35,560 nt of DNA, taken from Victivallales bacterium. GTDB taxonomy: Bacteria; Verrucomicrobiota; Lentisphaeria; Oligosphaerales; Oligosphaeraceae. The DNA lies in NCBI GenBank assembly GCA_017548425.1, contig JAFZAB010000083.1:1-35560 (forward strand). The letters are read 5' to 3'. Positions within the stretch are counted from its first letter, which is position 1, and each line of letters opens with the position of its first letter. The notes under the pieces were generated by a model. That model made no database searches. It worked only from the letters and a program-made list of their open reading frames with translations, and had not been told where the DNA came from. Below, piece after piece: positions 24,910 through 32,715 of this stretch. The position numbers were made by a program, and so were the translations under genes.

Positions 24910-24955
24910 AAAAAATAAAAAAGCCGGATTTTCATACATAACGAAAATCCGGCTT
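24910..24955 (-). terminator. Rho-independent terminator of the small basic protein gene
   Basis: AAGCCGGATTTTC (24921-24933) and GAAAATCCGGCTT (24943-24955) form a perfect 13-bp stem with a 9-base loop. In the minus direction it is followed by TTTTTTATTTTTT. It lies 24 bp after the stop of the small basic protein gene and 28 bp before the next minus-strand start. Confidence 0.92.
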
Positions 24956-24979
24956 AAGACATTGGAAACTAGCGGATGC

Positions 24980-25135
24980 TTATTCCACAGGTTTCGTCTT
25001 CGGAAGACCCCAGGCCTTGTCGCCATCTTTGTAGCGGCCTTCTTTCTTCAGCTGGTCAATGCGCTCATAGCGCTTCATGACGTTGCGCTTTTCGCCAACG
25101 GAACCTTTCGTCTTCAGACTGGGATGTACGGACAT
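24980..25135 (-). CDS. PVC-type small basic protein
   Basis: A 51-residue protein, MSVHPSLKTKGSVGEKRNVM and then KRYERIDQLKKEGRYKDGDK, ending in WGLPKTKPVE. The order Ser-x-His-x-Ser-Leu, RNVxKRxERIxxLKKxGxxKDGD and GLPK matches the small basic protein family described from Chlamydiae, Verrucomicrobia and relatives, which is thought to be associated with ribosomes or RNA. The start is fixed by GAGGAG six bases upstream; a longer frame reaches 25240 but is not needed. It has its own terminator, and probably its own promoter in the gap shared with the divergent sigma factor gene. The exact function of the family is not known. Confidence 0.9.
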   Translation of the reverse strand: MSVHPSLKTKGSVGEKRNVMKRYERIDQLKKEGRYKDGDKAWGLPKTKPVE

Positions 25136-25202
25136 GTTGAACTCCTCGCTTCTATGTGAGTTTAATGAAAAAACAGAATAATTCCACGAATGGAAAGAAC
25201 AT

Positions 25203-25230
25203 AATGTATTGCCATTAATTAAAATTTCAA
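25203..25230 (-). promoter_or_regulatory. Possible promoter of the small basic protein gene
   Basis: On the minus strand TTGAAA (25225-25230), 16 bp, TACATT (25203-25208), about 68 bp before the start codon. The -10 matches the TACATT proposed for the GH106-like and btuF promoters. Confidence 0.4.
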
Positions 25231-25313
25231 CTTTTTCCACCGATTTCCTGTGTTCGCGTCATAAATCTTCCATGTTTGTCAATAAACGGCGGGGGATGTC
25301 CGTTATAAAGATG

Positions 25314-25343
25314 CTTGCAGGAGACTGCAAGGTGCTATATAAT
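25314..25343 (+). promoter_or_regulatory. Upstream promoter P1 of the sigma factor gene, with palindromic -35
   Basis: TTGCAG (25315-25320), 17 bp, TATAAT (25338-25343). The -35 lies inside the perfect dyad CTTGCAGGAGACTGCAAG (25314-25331), seven-base arms around GAGA, which looks like an operator or a hairpin. Confidence 0.65.
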
Positions 25344-25373
25344 CCATTATTGTCTTTTTTTTCGGCCATGCGC

Positions 25374-25402
25374 TTGCATTTTACGGGAAAAAGGCGTATA
25401 AT
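25374..25402 (+). promoter_or_regulatory. Downstream promoter P2 of the sigma factor gene
   Basis: TTGCAT (25374-25379), exactly 17 bp, TATAAT (25397-25402). It is the best sigma-70-like promoter in the window, 95 bp before the ATG. Confidence 0.72.
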
Positions 25403-25497
25403 GATTGTTTGCGTAAAATTCGGGAAACATGCTTCTGCAACGAACGCTGAAGAAACATGCGGGGGGAAGTAACAACGTTATTTGGAGGATTTTTGCA

Positions 25498-26376
25498 ATG
25501 CTGTCAGACAATGACACGATGAAATTGTACATGCAGAACATCGGCCAGTACCCCTTGGTCTCCACGGACGAAGAGGTGGAACTAGCCGAAAAAATAAAGA
25601 ACGGAGATCCACAGACGAGCGCAGACGCGCGTGCGAAGCTAATCCGCAGCAATCTCCGTCTGGTCGTGAAAATCGCCCATGATTTCAAAGGGCTCGGCCT
25701 TCCGCTGCTGGATTTGATTTCCGAAGGGAACATCGGCCTCATGCGCGCCGTGGAGAAATTTGATCCGAGCAAAGGCGCAAAGCTCTCCAGTTACGCCGCT
25801 TGGTGGATCAAACAGTCGATGCGCCGCGCACTTGCCAACCAGGCCCGCACGATCCGTATTCCTGTGCAATCAGCCTCCAAGATTTCGAAAATCCAGGCCG
25901 CCAAGGCGAAACTTACGGAAAATCTCGGCCGTGATCCGACGGATAAGGAAATCGCCAGCGAAGTCAATCTGACGGAACGTACCGTCACAGGTCTCCGCCT
26001 CGGCAAGACGACGACCATCTCCCTCCATGATCCTATCCAGCATGGCGAAGACGGCGAATTCCGTGACATCATTCCGGATGACAAATCCGCCGCTCCGGAC
26101 GAATTGGTGCAGGACGAAGAGACCCTCAGCCATATGATCAAACTTTGCGACCGCCTCGAAGAACGCGAACGCACGATTCTGACGTTGCGTTTCGGCCTGA
26201 ACGGCGACCGCGCCAAGACGCTTGAAGAAGTCAGCCAGAGCATCGGCCGTACACGCGAACGCGTCCGCCAAATCCAGAACCAGGCGTTGGACAAGCTGCG
26301 CAACATGCTGGAGGCGGATGGCATTCTCGAAAACATTCCGAAGAGCGGCGATATCGCGCCTGAAGACGACAAGTGA
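25498..26376 (+). CDS. RNA polymerase sigma-70 family factor (RpoD/SigA type)
   Basis: A 292-residue sigma factor. Region 1.2 (NDTMKLYMQNIGQYPLVSTDEE) opens the protein, followed by region 2 (LIRSNLRLVVKIAHDFKGLGLPLLDLISEGNIGLMRAVEKFDP and SSYAAWWIKQSMRRALANQARTIRIP), region 3 (AKLTENLGRDPTDKEIASEV) and region 4 (ERTILTLRFGL, GRTRERVRQIQNQALDKLR). The acidic region 1.1 and the long non-conserved insert of large primary sigma factors are absent. It could be the housekeeping factor of a lineage with a short form, or a group 2 (RpoS-like) factor. GGAGG nine bases before the ATG fixes the start. Two tandem promoters precede it, and the helicase gene follows after 35 bp. Confidence 0.94.
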   Translation: MLSDNDTMKLYMQNIGQYPLVSTDEEVELAEKIKNGDPQTSADARAKLIRSNLRLVVKIAHDFKGLGLPLLDLISEGNIGLMRAVEKFDPSKGAKLSSYAAWWIKQSMRRALANQARTIRIPVQSASKISKIQAAKAKLTENLGRDPTDKEIASEVNLTERTVTGLRLGKTTTISLHDPIQHGEDGEFRDIIPDDKSAAPDELVQDEETLSHMIKLCDRLEERERTILTLRFGLNGDRAKTLEEVSQSIGRTRERVRQIQNQALDKLRNMLEADGILENIPKSGDIAPEDDK

Positions 26377-26411
26377 TTCGCCGTAAGCCGCAACCCGCCC
26401 GCTGAACAAAC

Positions 26412-28355
26412 ATGGATGATGACATACTTTCCAATTTGACACCACCGCAGCTGGAAGCGGTCATCCATAAGGACGGGCCGATGCTGGTCATCGCGGGAGC
26501 GGGTTCCGGCAAGACGCGTGTGGTGACGCGCCGTATTGCATACCTTATATCACAAGGCGTCTGGCCAAGCCAAATTCTGGCCATGACGTTTACGAACAAA
26601 GCCGCGAAGGAAATGAAAAGCCGTGTCGCGGCGTTGGTCGGAGAAGAACCGCGCGCATGCGGCACGTTCCATTCTTGCTGCGCGCGGTTCCTTCGTTCGG
26701 ACATCGAACTTTTAAAGACAGGCCGTACACGCGATTTTACGATTTACGACACATCCGAACAGCAGTCCGTCTTGAAAAAAATCCTCAAAGAAGCGAATCT
26801 CAAGCTTCCGGAAGGCATGACGCCGCGGGCTGTCAACGAATTGATTTCCAAAGCGAAATGCCAGCGGCAGCCGTTTTTTGATTTCGCCGTTGGTCAGAAT
26901 CTCTCGCAGCCGGAAAGACTTGCGAAAATCGCGGATCTCTACGAAGAGAAGATGGTTCAGCTCAACGCCGTCGATTTCGATGATCTTCTGTTTTTGACGG
27001 CCAGGCTGTTGGAGGAACATCCGGACGTTCGCGATATCTATCATAACCGCTTCCGTTACATATTGATAGACGAATATCAAGACACGAATCATCTCCAATA
27101 TGAATTGATGCGGCTGCTTGTCGGACCGTCGCAGAACATCCATGTGACAGGTGATCCAGACCAAAGCATCTATTCATGGCGCGGCGCGGACTATCATAAC
27201 ATCATGAGTTTCAAAGACGACTATCCAGACGCGCGAATCGTCCGTCTGGAGCAAAACTACCGTTCCACGCAGGTCATCCTCGAAACCGCCAACCATCTTA
27301 TCGTCAACAACGGCAACCGTTTCGAAAAGGAGCTATTTACGGACAACGACATCGGCTGCCCCGTCTATGACATCACGACCGGAACGGACATGCAGGAAGC
27401 CGAATGGCTATGCCAGAAAGTCATGACGTTGCGGGCCATGGGGGAGGATCTGAAAGACATCGCCGTCTTCTACCGAACGAACAGCCAGTCGCGCACGTTG
27501 GAAGAGGCGTTTGTTCGCAATCATGTTCCGTATCAACTGCTTGGCGGCATCCGTTTCTATGAACGCGCCGAAATCAAAGACTTCCTTGCGTTTTTGCGAG
27601 TGAAAGTCAACAAGAGCGACATCATCTCGCTTGAACGCATCATCGGTTGCTTGGGTTGCGGCATCGGTTCCGCGACGTTGGCCAAGCTTGAAGCCATTGC
27701 GTTGGAGCAACATAGACCCGTTGTCGAATTTCTTTCGGCTCCGGATTTCGAATCGCTGTATCCAAAGGCGAGCCCCAAAGTCAAGGCGTTTGCGAAATTT
27801 ATCCGAAGCCTTATGGAGATTCCGATAGCGCCGCTGGCGGATTGCATTGAACAAGTTCTTGAAATATCGGGACTTGAGGAAAAATACGAAGGAGAAATCA
27901 ACGCGGAGGACCGAAAAGACAACATGCATGAATTGATCTCCAACGCCGCCACGTTCGCGGACGAACATGACGACGCGGATCTCAATTCATTCTTGCAGGA
28001 AGTCGCTCTCGTTTCGGATGTTGACGCACATGACGCCAACGCGGATTTTGTCACGCTCATGACGCTCCACAGCTCGAAAGGGCTGGAGTTTCCGTATGTT
28101 TTCATCACAGGCGTCGAAGAAGGGCTGCTTCCGCATTCGAACAGCCTGTATGACGAAGACGGCGTCGAAGAGGAACGACGTCTTTTCTATGTTGGTATCA
28201 CACGTGCCAAGAAGCAGTTATGCCTGATTCACTGTGCGACGCGCATGATGTGGAATCATCGCGAGCCGCGCATGCCGAGCCGTTTTCTTGCAGAACTGCC
28301 GGACGAATGCGTCACCAAACAATACTACGGCTACAGGAACTATCGAAAGAACTGA
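26412..28355 (+). CDS. UvrD/PcrA/Rep-family ATP-dependent DNA helicase
   Basis: A 647-residue superfamily 1 helicase, 3'-5' type by family. Motifs in order: Q-motif LTPPQLEAVIHKDGP, Walker A AGAGSGKT (28-35), TFTNKAAKEMKSRV, Walker B YILIDEYQDT near 217-226, GDPDQSIYSWRGA, LEQNYRST, TLHSSKGLEFPYVFITGVEEGLLPH and EERRLFYVGITRAKKQL. It is shorter than typical UvrD or PcrA (about 720-770), lacking the variable C-terminal tail that binds RNA polymerase or other partners. It repairs DNA or removes bound proteins. It lies 35 bp after the sigma factor gene, likely in the same transcript, without a clear Shine-Dalgarno. Confidence 0.95.
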   Translation: MDDDILSNLTPPQLEAVIHKDGPMLVIAGAGSGKTRVVTRRIAYLISQGVWPSQILAMTFTNKAAKEMKSRVAALVGEEPRACGTFHSCCARFLRSDIELLKTGRTRDFTIYDTSEQQSVLKKILKEANLKLPEGMTPRAVNELISKAKCQRQPFFDFAVGQNLSQPERLAKIADLYEEKMVQLNAVDFDDLLFLTARLLEEHPDVRDIYHNRFRYILIDEYQDTNHLQYELMRLLVGPSQNIHVTGDPDQSIYSWRGADYHNIMSFKDDYPDARIVRLEQNYRSTQVILETANHLIVNNGNRFEKELFTDNDIGCPVYDITTGTDMQEAEWLCQKVMTLRAMGEDLKDIAVFYRTNSQSRTLEEAFVRNHVPYQLLGGIRFYERAEIKDFLAFLRVKVNKSDIISLERIIGCLGCGIGSATLAKLEAIALEQHRPVVEFLSAPDFESLYPKASPKVKAFAKFIRSLMEIPIAPLADCIEQVLEISGLEEKYEGEINAEDRKDNMHELISNAATFADEHDDADLNSFLQEVALVSDVDAHDANADFVTLMTLHSSKGLEFPYVFITGVEEGLLPHSNSLYDEDGVEEERRLFYVGITRAKKQLCLIHCATRMMWNHREPRMPSRFLAELPDECVTKQYYGYRNYRKN

Positions 28356-28466
28356 AAACGCATCGTTTGAAAACGTGGAATGATACATGGAGAAATTCCT
28401 GAAATCATCTATATGTTTATACAAATAATATCATTACATATATTAATCTATCCATAAGGAGCCTTC

Positions 28467-29828
28467 ATGCCCAACCAGACACCCGCCAAGGAAGTTTCGG
28501 ATTTCGTCCGCAGCGCCGTCATGTATCAATTGTTCCTCCGTCCGTTCACGCCTGAAGGAACGTTGAAGGCCGCTATTCGCATGCTGCCGCACATCGCGTC
28601 GCTTGGCGTCGATATCGTCTATCTCTGCCCGCAGATGGTGGCGGATGACGACCCGCGTACGGAATTCTGGTCGGACCGCCAAAACGCCTCCAAAATGGAC
28701 AACCCCTACAGCCCGTATCGCCTAAAAGATTATTACCACACGGATCCCGAATACGGCACCGATGACGATCTTCGGCGTTTTGTCACCACCGCCCATAGCC
28801 TCGGCCTGCTGGTTATGCTCGATCTCGTCTATTATCATTGCGGGCCGACCGCCGTCTTCATCGAAGATCATCCGGATTTCGTGAAACGCAATGAAGATGG
28901 AACTGTCAAAAACGGCAGATGGCACTTCCCTGAACTGAATTTTGACTGCCCCGAACTGCGCGAATATTTTTGGAAAAACATGGAATACTGGGTGCGCGAT
29001 TTCGATGTCGATGGCTTCCGCACGGATGTCGAACAATCCGTTCCAGAAGACTTCTGGGAAGAAGGCCGCCGCCGCATCGAAGCCATCAAAGAAGACGTCA
29101 TCATGCTGGCGGAAAGCGAAAATCCGCTTGCGACCGTCAATGCCTATGACATCAGCTACGGTTTTACATGGGCGATCGCCATCCGCAACGTCTTCATCAA
29201 GAAAATGCCTGCCTCCCATTTGATTGAAAGATGGACCGCCATGCGCGACAAAATGCCGCAGGGGACGCTCTTCCTGCGCAATCTCGAAAACCACGACCTC
29301 TCCATGGATTTTGGCGACGCCCGTTGGAACATGATCGGTTCGCCCGAACTTGTCCAAGCCGCCATGCTGCTGAATTTCACCATTGACGGCATCCCGTTCA
29401 TTTACAACGGCGAAGAGATTGCGGACAACAGTCATCACTGTATTTTCGCCAACCGCGACCACGGCAAGAATCTCGTCATCGACTGGTCGCTCGCCCTTTC
29501 CGACATCGGCGAAAACCGCCTTGAATTCACGAAATCGCTGACCACTCTCCGCCACGGCAATATCGCCTTGCAGGAAGGCGAGACCGTCTGGCTGGACAAC
29601 GACCGCCCGGAAGCCGTCGTTTCTTTCCTCCGCACGGCAGAGGAGCAAACCGTTCTGACGGTTGTCAATACGACAGACGAACCGCTTGCTGTTGCTGTCA
29701 AGACGGAATGCGGCAACATCGATTTGTGGGACGAACTTCTGGCTAGCGGCGTCGCATGGCGCCGCCTGCCGGACGGCACGGCTAGATTCGATTTGCTGCC
29801 ATACGGCTATGCTGTGCTAAATATCTGA
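28467..29828 (+). CDS. Cytosolic GH13 alpha-amylase-family enzyme
   Basis: A 453-residue enzyme without a signal peptide. The GH13 conserved regions are seen: DLVYYHCGPT near 119-128 (region I), DGFRTDVEQ with nucleophile D187, MLAESENP with acid/base E216, and NLENHD with D277. All three catalytic carboxylates are present. A short C-terminal beta domain (TVLTVVNTTDEPLAVAV) follows. The overall build resembles alpha-glucosidase, oligo-1,6-glucosidase or trehalose-synthase-like members that act on short alpha-glucosides in the cytosol. The substrate is not determined. AAGGAG precedes the ATG. A possible promoter is not clear in the AT-rich 111-bp gap upstream. Confidence 0.93.
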   Translation: MPNQTPAKEVSDFVRSAVMYQLFLRPFTPEGTLKAAIRMLPHIASLGVDIVYLCPQMVADDDPRTEFWSDRQNASKMDNPYSPYRLKDYYHTDPEYGTDDDLRRFVTTAHSLGLLVMLDLVYYHCGPTAVFIEDHPDFVKRNEDGTVKNGRWHFPELNFDCPELREYFWKNMEYWVRDFDVDGFRTDVEQSVPEDFWEEGRRRIEAIKEDVIMLAESENPLATVNAYDISYGFTWAIAIRNVFIKKMPASHLIERWTAMRDKMPQGTLFLRNLENHDLSMDFGDARWNMIGSPELVQAAMLLNFTIDGIPFIYNGEEIADNSHHCIFANRDHGKNLVIDWSLALSDIGENRLEFTKSLTTLRHGNIALQEGETVWLDNDRPEAVVSFLRTAEEQTVLTVVNTTDEPLAVAVKTECGNIDLWDELLASGVAWRRLPDGTARFDLLPYGYAVLNI

Positions 29829-29834
29829 AATTAT

Positions 29835-29870
29835 TGTCTCTTTCGTCTCTTTTGTCGCTTTTGTCGCTTA
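29835..29870. repeat. 9-bp tandem repeat after the GH13 gene
   Basis: TGTCTCTTT, CGTCTCTTT, TGTCGCTTT and TGTCGCTTA follow without gaps, then TTTTTTT. The array starts six bases after the GH13 stop codon and runs into the stop region of the convergent activase gene. Confidence 0.88.
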
Positions 29871-30779
29871 TTTTTTTGAATTAATGGCGTTGAGGCCATA
29901 GCCGCGCAGAATGTCCGCCACCGCTTCCAGATCATCAGCGGTCGGCGATTCGACGTGCGGCATCGTGTCCTCTACGCCAATCGCCGTGAATTTCGACCGC
30001 GCCATCGCGTGGTACGCCAGAAGTCTCACGCCGACAATATGTTCCAACTTCGAGAGAAACTCTCCTGCCTGCCGGATGTCGTTGTCGTCCATATTGTATT
30101 GTGGAATCAACGGCATCCGTATCTCTATCGGTTTGCCTGACTTGGACAATTTTACAAGATTTTCGAGAATCCGTTCGTTGCCGCAACCCGTCCCATCGCG
30201 ATGCTTCGCGGAATCCATCTGTTTCAGATCGTAGAGGAACATGTCCGCCAACGGCAGAACCGTCTCGAAACGCTCCCATGGAACCAATCCGCAAGTATCG
30301 ACAGCGCAATGGATTCCGTTGTTTTTCAATATCTTAAATAGTTCCAAGCAGAAATCCGCCTGCAAAAGCGGCTCCCCGCCGGATACCGTCGCTCCGCCGC
30401 CCGAATGGTCGTAGAATGCCTTGTCCTCCAAAACGGCCGCCGCGACGTCTTCCACTGTTTGCTCCATACCATACCACACCAAGGCGTCATGGAGGCATTC
30501 CGATGCGCAACGTCCGCAGGCGACGCACTTTGTGCGATCAATCTTATGGCCTTCGTCGCCAAAAATGTGTGCGCCATGCGGGCAGACCGCCATGCAATCG
30601 CCGCATTGGACGCATTTATGCGCCAAAAACGCCAACTCCGGCTTTGTCTCACGGCTTTCCGGATTGTGGCACCAACGGCAACGCAACGGACAGCCTTTCA
30701 AAAACACAGTCGTCCGAATCCCTGGTCCGTCATGCACCGCAAAACGCTTAATATCGACCAATTTGCCTTTCATTGTCAT
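29868..30779 (-). CDS. Glycyl-radical enzyme activating protein (radical SAM, PflA-like)
   Basis: A 303-residue activase that uses S-adenosylmethionine and a 4Fe-4S cluster to install a glycyl radical on a partner enzyme. Seen: the radical SAM motif CPLRCRWC (C30, C34, C37), two ferredoxin-type 4Fe-4S motifs (C56-C59-C62-C66 and C85-C88-C91-C95), and SGGEPLLQ near 137. The ferredoxin insert separates it from the short PflA of pyruvate formate-lyase and places it with the longer activases of diverse glycyl-radical enzymes. No glycyl-radical enzyme lies nearby, so its partner is unknown. ATG at 30779 or 30773 are both possible, and neither has a Shine-Dalgarno. It implies anaerobic growth. Confidence 0.93.
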   Translation of the reverse strand: MTMKGKLVDIKRFAVHDGPGIRTTVFLKGCPLRCRWCHNPESRETKPELAFLAHKCVQCGDCMAVCPHGAHIFGDEGHKIDRTKCVACGRCASECLHDALVWYGMEQTVEDVAAAVLEDKAFYDHSGGGATVSGGEPLLQADFCLELFKILKNNGIHCAVDTCGLVPWERFETVLPLADMFLYDLKQMDSAKHRDGTGCGNERILENLVKLSKSGKPIEIRMPLIPQYNMDDNDIRQAGEFLSKLEHIVGVRLLAYHAMARSKFTAIGVEDTMPHVESPTADDLEAVADILRGYGLNAINSKK

Positions 30780-30851
30780 ATCTTGTCATGTTTCGTGCAT
30801 TTTAACTTTTCTTTTTCTCTATAAATATAATCAAATATTAAGGTTATTCTT

Positions 30852-30879
30852 TTGACAGATGGAAATTAAGCATTATTTT
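30852..30879 (+). promoter_or_regulatory. Candidate promoter of the pilus ATPase operon
   Basis: TTGACA (30852-30857), 16 bp, TATTTT (30874-30879), about 45 bp before the first ATPase gene. The -35 is a perfect consensus. The rest of 30780-30924 is AT-rich with no other clear element. Confidence 0.48.
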
Positions 30880-30924
30880 TTTAAATTAGCTAAAATCCGA
30901 TAATAGTATCAACCCTTTAACAGA

Positions 30925-32658
30925 GTGACTGCCGTGTTAGATATTGATGATTTCATTGTCGATCTGCTTGTTCAGCAAGGCCTTGTCGATGACGAACAGC
31001 TAAAGGAGGCAAAAGAACGCGCCTCAAGCGAGGAATCCTCCACGCTGGACGCGCTCTATAATCTGAAGTTCATCTCCGAGCAGGATGTCATGCAGCTCCT
31101 TGGTGCCGAATACGGCATGGACACGTATGACTTCGATCATGCCTCCGCCAAAGTCCCGACGGAAGTCATCACGCTCGTCCCGCGAGACGTCGCCTTCCGC
31201 TATAAAACTGTGCCTGTCTCCTTCGCAAACGGCATCTTGCGCGTCGCCATCGCGGACCCGACGGACATTGAGACCATCGACTCCATCCGCTATCTTCTGA
31301 AGATGGAGGTCGAGCCCGTCATCTCCACGAAACGCCAGATCGAACAGGCCCTCGGCAGCTACTACGGCAGTATGGAAGGTGACGCCAGTTCTATTCTGGA
31401 AGATATGACTGAAGCCACCACGGACTTGACCGTCGGCGCCACGCAGGACGTCACGATGGACGCCAAGGACAACAAGGAAAACGGCGAAGATTCAGCGCCA
31501 ATCATCCGCTTCGTGTCACTGCTCATTCTGGAAGCCTTCCGTACCCGCGCATCCGATATCCATCTGGAGCCGTTGGAGAAGCGTTTCCGTCTCCGCTACC
31601 GCATCGACGGTGTGCTCAACCAGCAGAAAGACCCGCCGAAATACCTCCAGAATCAGATCATCTCCCGTCTTAAACTGATGGCCGGCATGGACTTGTCTGA
31701 ACATCGTATCCCTCAGGACGGACGTATTCGTATCACCGCTCTTGGACGAGACCTGGACTTGCGTGTGTCAGACATTCCCGCCAACTTCGGTGAATCCATC
31801 GTCATGCGTATTCTTGATAAGTCCGGTGTTATGTTGGGTATTTCCGAACTTGGATTCTTCGAAGACGACCAGCAGACCATCGAACGAATCATCAATATCC
31901 CGGACGGCATCTTCCTCGTGACCGGTCCTACCGGTTCGGGCAAGACCACCTCCCTCTACTCCTTCCTCCACGCCCTCAACCAGCCGACGAGAAAGATCAT
32001 CACCGCCGAAGACCCTGTCGAATACGAACTTTCCGGTATCAACCAAGTCCAGATCAACACAGAAGTCAACCTCACGTTCGCCGCAGCCCTTCGTTCCATG
32101 CTACGTCAGGCTCCTAACGTCATCATGGTTGGTGAAATCCGTGACTCGGAAACTGGTGAAATCGCCATCAACGCCGCTCTGACCGGACACTTGGTCTTCT
32201 CCACGCTGCACACGAACGACGCGCCGTCCGCCATTCCGCGACTCATCGATATGGGTATCAAACCCTTCCTTGTCGCATCCTCCGTTCGAGCCATCATGGC
32301 TCAGCGACTCCTCCGCCGCGCATGCAAATTCTGTTCGGAAAAACATGTGCCGACGGAACTTGAGGCGGAAAAACTCGGCCTCTCGAAAGAGGAGGTCGAA
32401 AACAGCACGTTCGTCCAAGGCACTGGCTGCTCCGAATGCAACAAAGGATACAAAGGCCGTCTCGGAATCTATGAAATCTTTATTCTGGACGCTTCCATCG
32501 AAGGCCTTATCTACCAGATGGCGGACGCTTCCGTCATCCGCCGCCGCGCCATGGAAATCGGCATGCGCACGCTGCGTCAGGACGGTATGAGAAAAGCCGC
32601 CGCCGGACTCTCGACACTTGCCGAAGTCATCCGTATCACCGTCAACGACGAGGCATAA
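30925..32658 (+). CDS. PilB/GspE-family ATPase, first paralogue
   Basis: A 577-residue hexameric secretion/pilus ATPase. It has an N-terminal MshEN/GspE-N-type domain (about 1-150), a low-complexity acidic linker (about 151-195), and the core: GPTGSGKT Walker A near 333-340, AEDPVEYELSGINQVQI (Asp box), IMVGEIRD (Walker B), TGHLVFSTLHTND (His box) and a four-cysteine zinc site (CKFC near 471 and CSEC later). The usual RQDPD before Walker B reads RQAPN here. GTG at 30925 is taken as start; a second GTG at 30934, with GAGTGA just upstream, is equally possible. It precedes a second such ATPase by 57 bp. It powers pilus assembly or type II secretion at the inner membrane. Confidence 0.93.
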   Translation: MTAVLDIDDFIVDLLVQQGLVDDEQLKEAKERASSEESSTLDALYNLKFISEQDVMQLLGAEYGMDTYDFDHASAKVPTEVITLVPRDVAFRYKTVPVSFANGILRVAIADPTDIETIDSIRYLLKMEVEPVISTKRQIEQALGSYYGSMEGDASSILEDMTEATTDLTVGATQDVTMDAKDNKENGEDSAPIIRFVSLLILEAFRTRASDIHLEPLEKRFRLRYRIDGVLNQQKDPPKYLQNQIISRLKLMAGMDLSEHRIPQDGRIRITALGRDLDLRVSDIPANFGESIVMRILDKSGVMLGISELGFFEDDQQTIERIINIPDGIFLVTGPTGSGKTTSLYSFLHALNQPTRKIITAEDPVEYELSGINQVQINTEVNLTFAAALRSMLRQAPNVIMVGEIRDSETGEIAINAALTGHLVFSTLHTNDAPSAIPRLIDMGIKPFLVASSVRAIMAQRLLRRACKFCSEKHVPTELEAEKLGLSKEEVENSTFVQGTGCSECNKGYKGRLGIYEIFILDASIEGLIYQMADASVIRRRAMEIGMRTLRQDGMRKAAAGLSTLAEVIRITVNDEA

Positions 32659-32715
32659 GCCCACCCTGAAAAGCAAAAAAACATTATACTATTAATAATA
32701 TAGGAACTACATATC

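Larger units (their letters stand above)
25136..25497. other. 362-bp divergent intergenic region
   Basis: This gap separates the small basic protein gene (minus) from the sigma factor gene (plus). It holds a possible minus-strand promoter (25203-25230), two plus-strand promoters (25315-25402), and an approximately 88-nt leader with a duplicated GAAACATGC (25427-25435 and about 25452-25460) before the sigma factor Shine-Dalgarno TGGAGGAT. No ORF or structured RNA beyond these was recognised. Confidence 0.6.
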
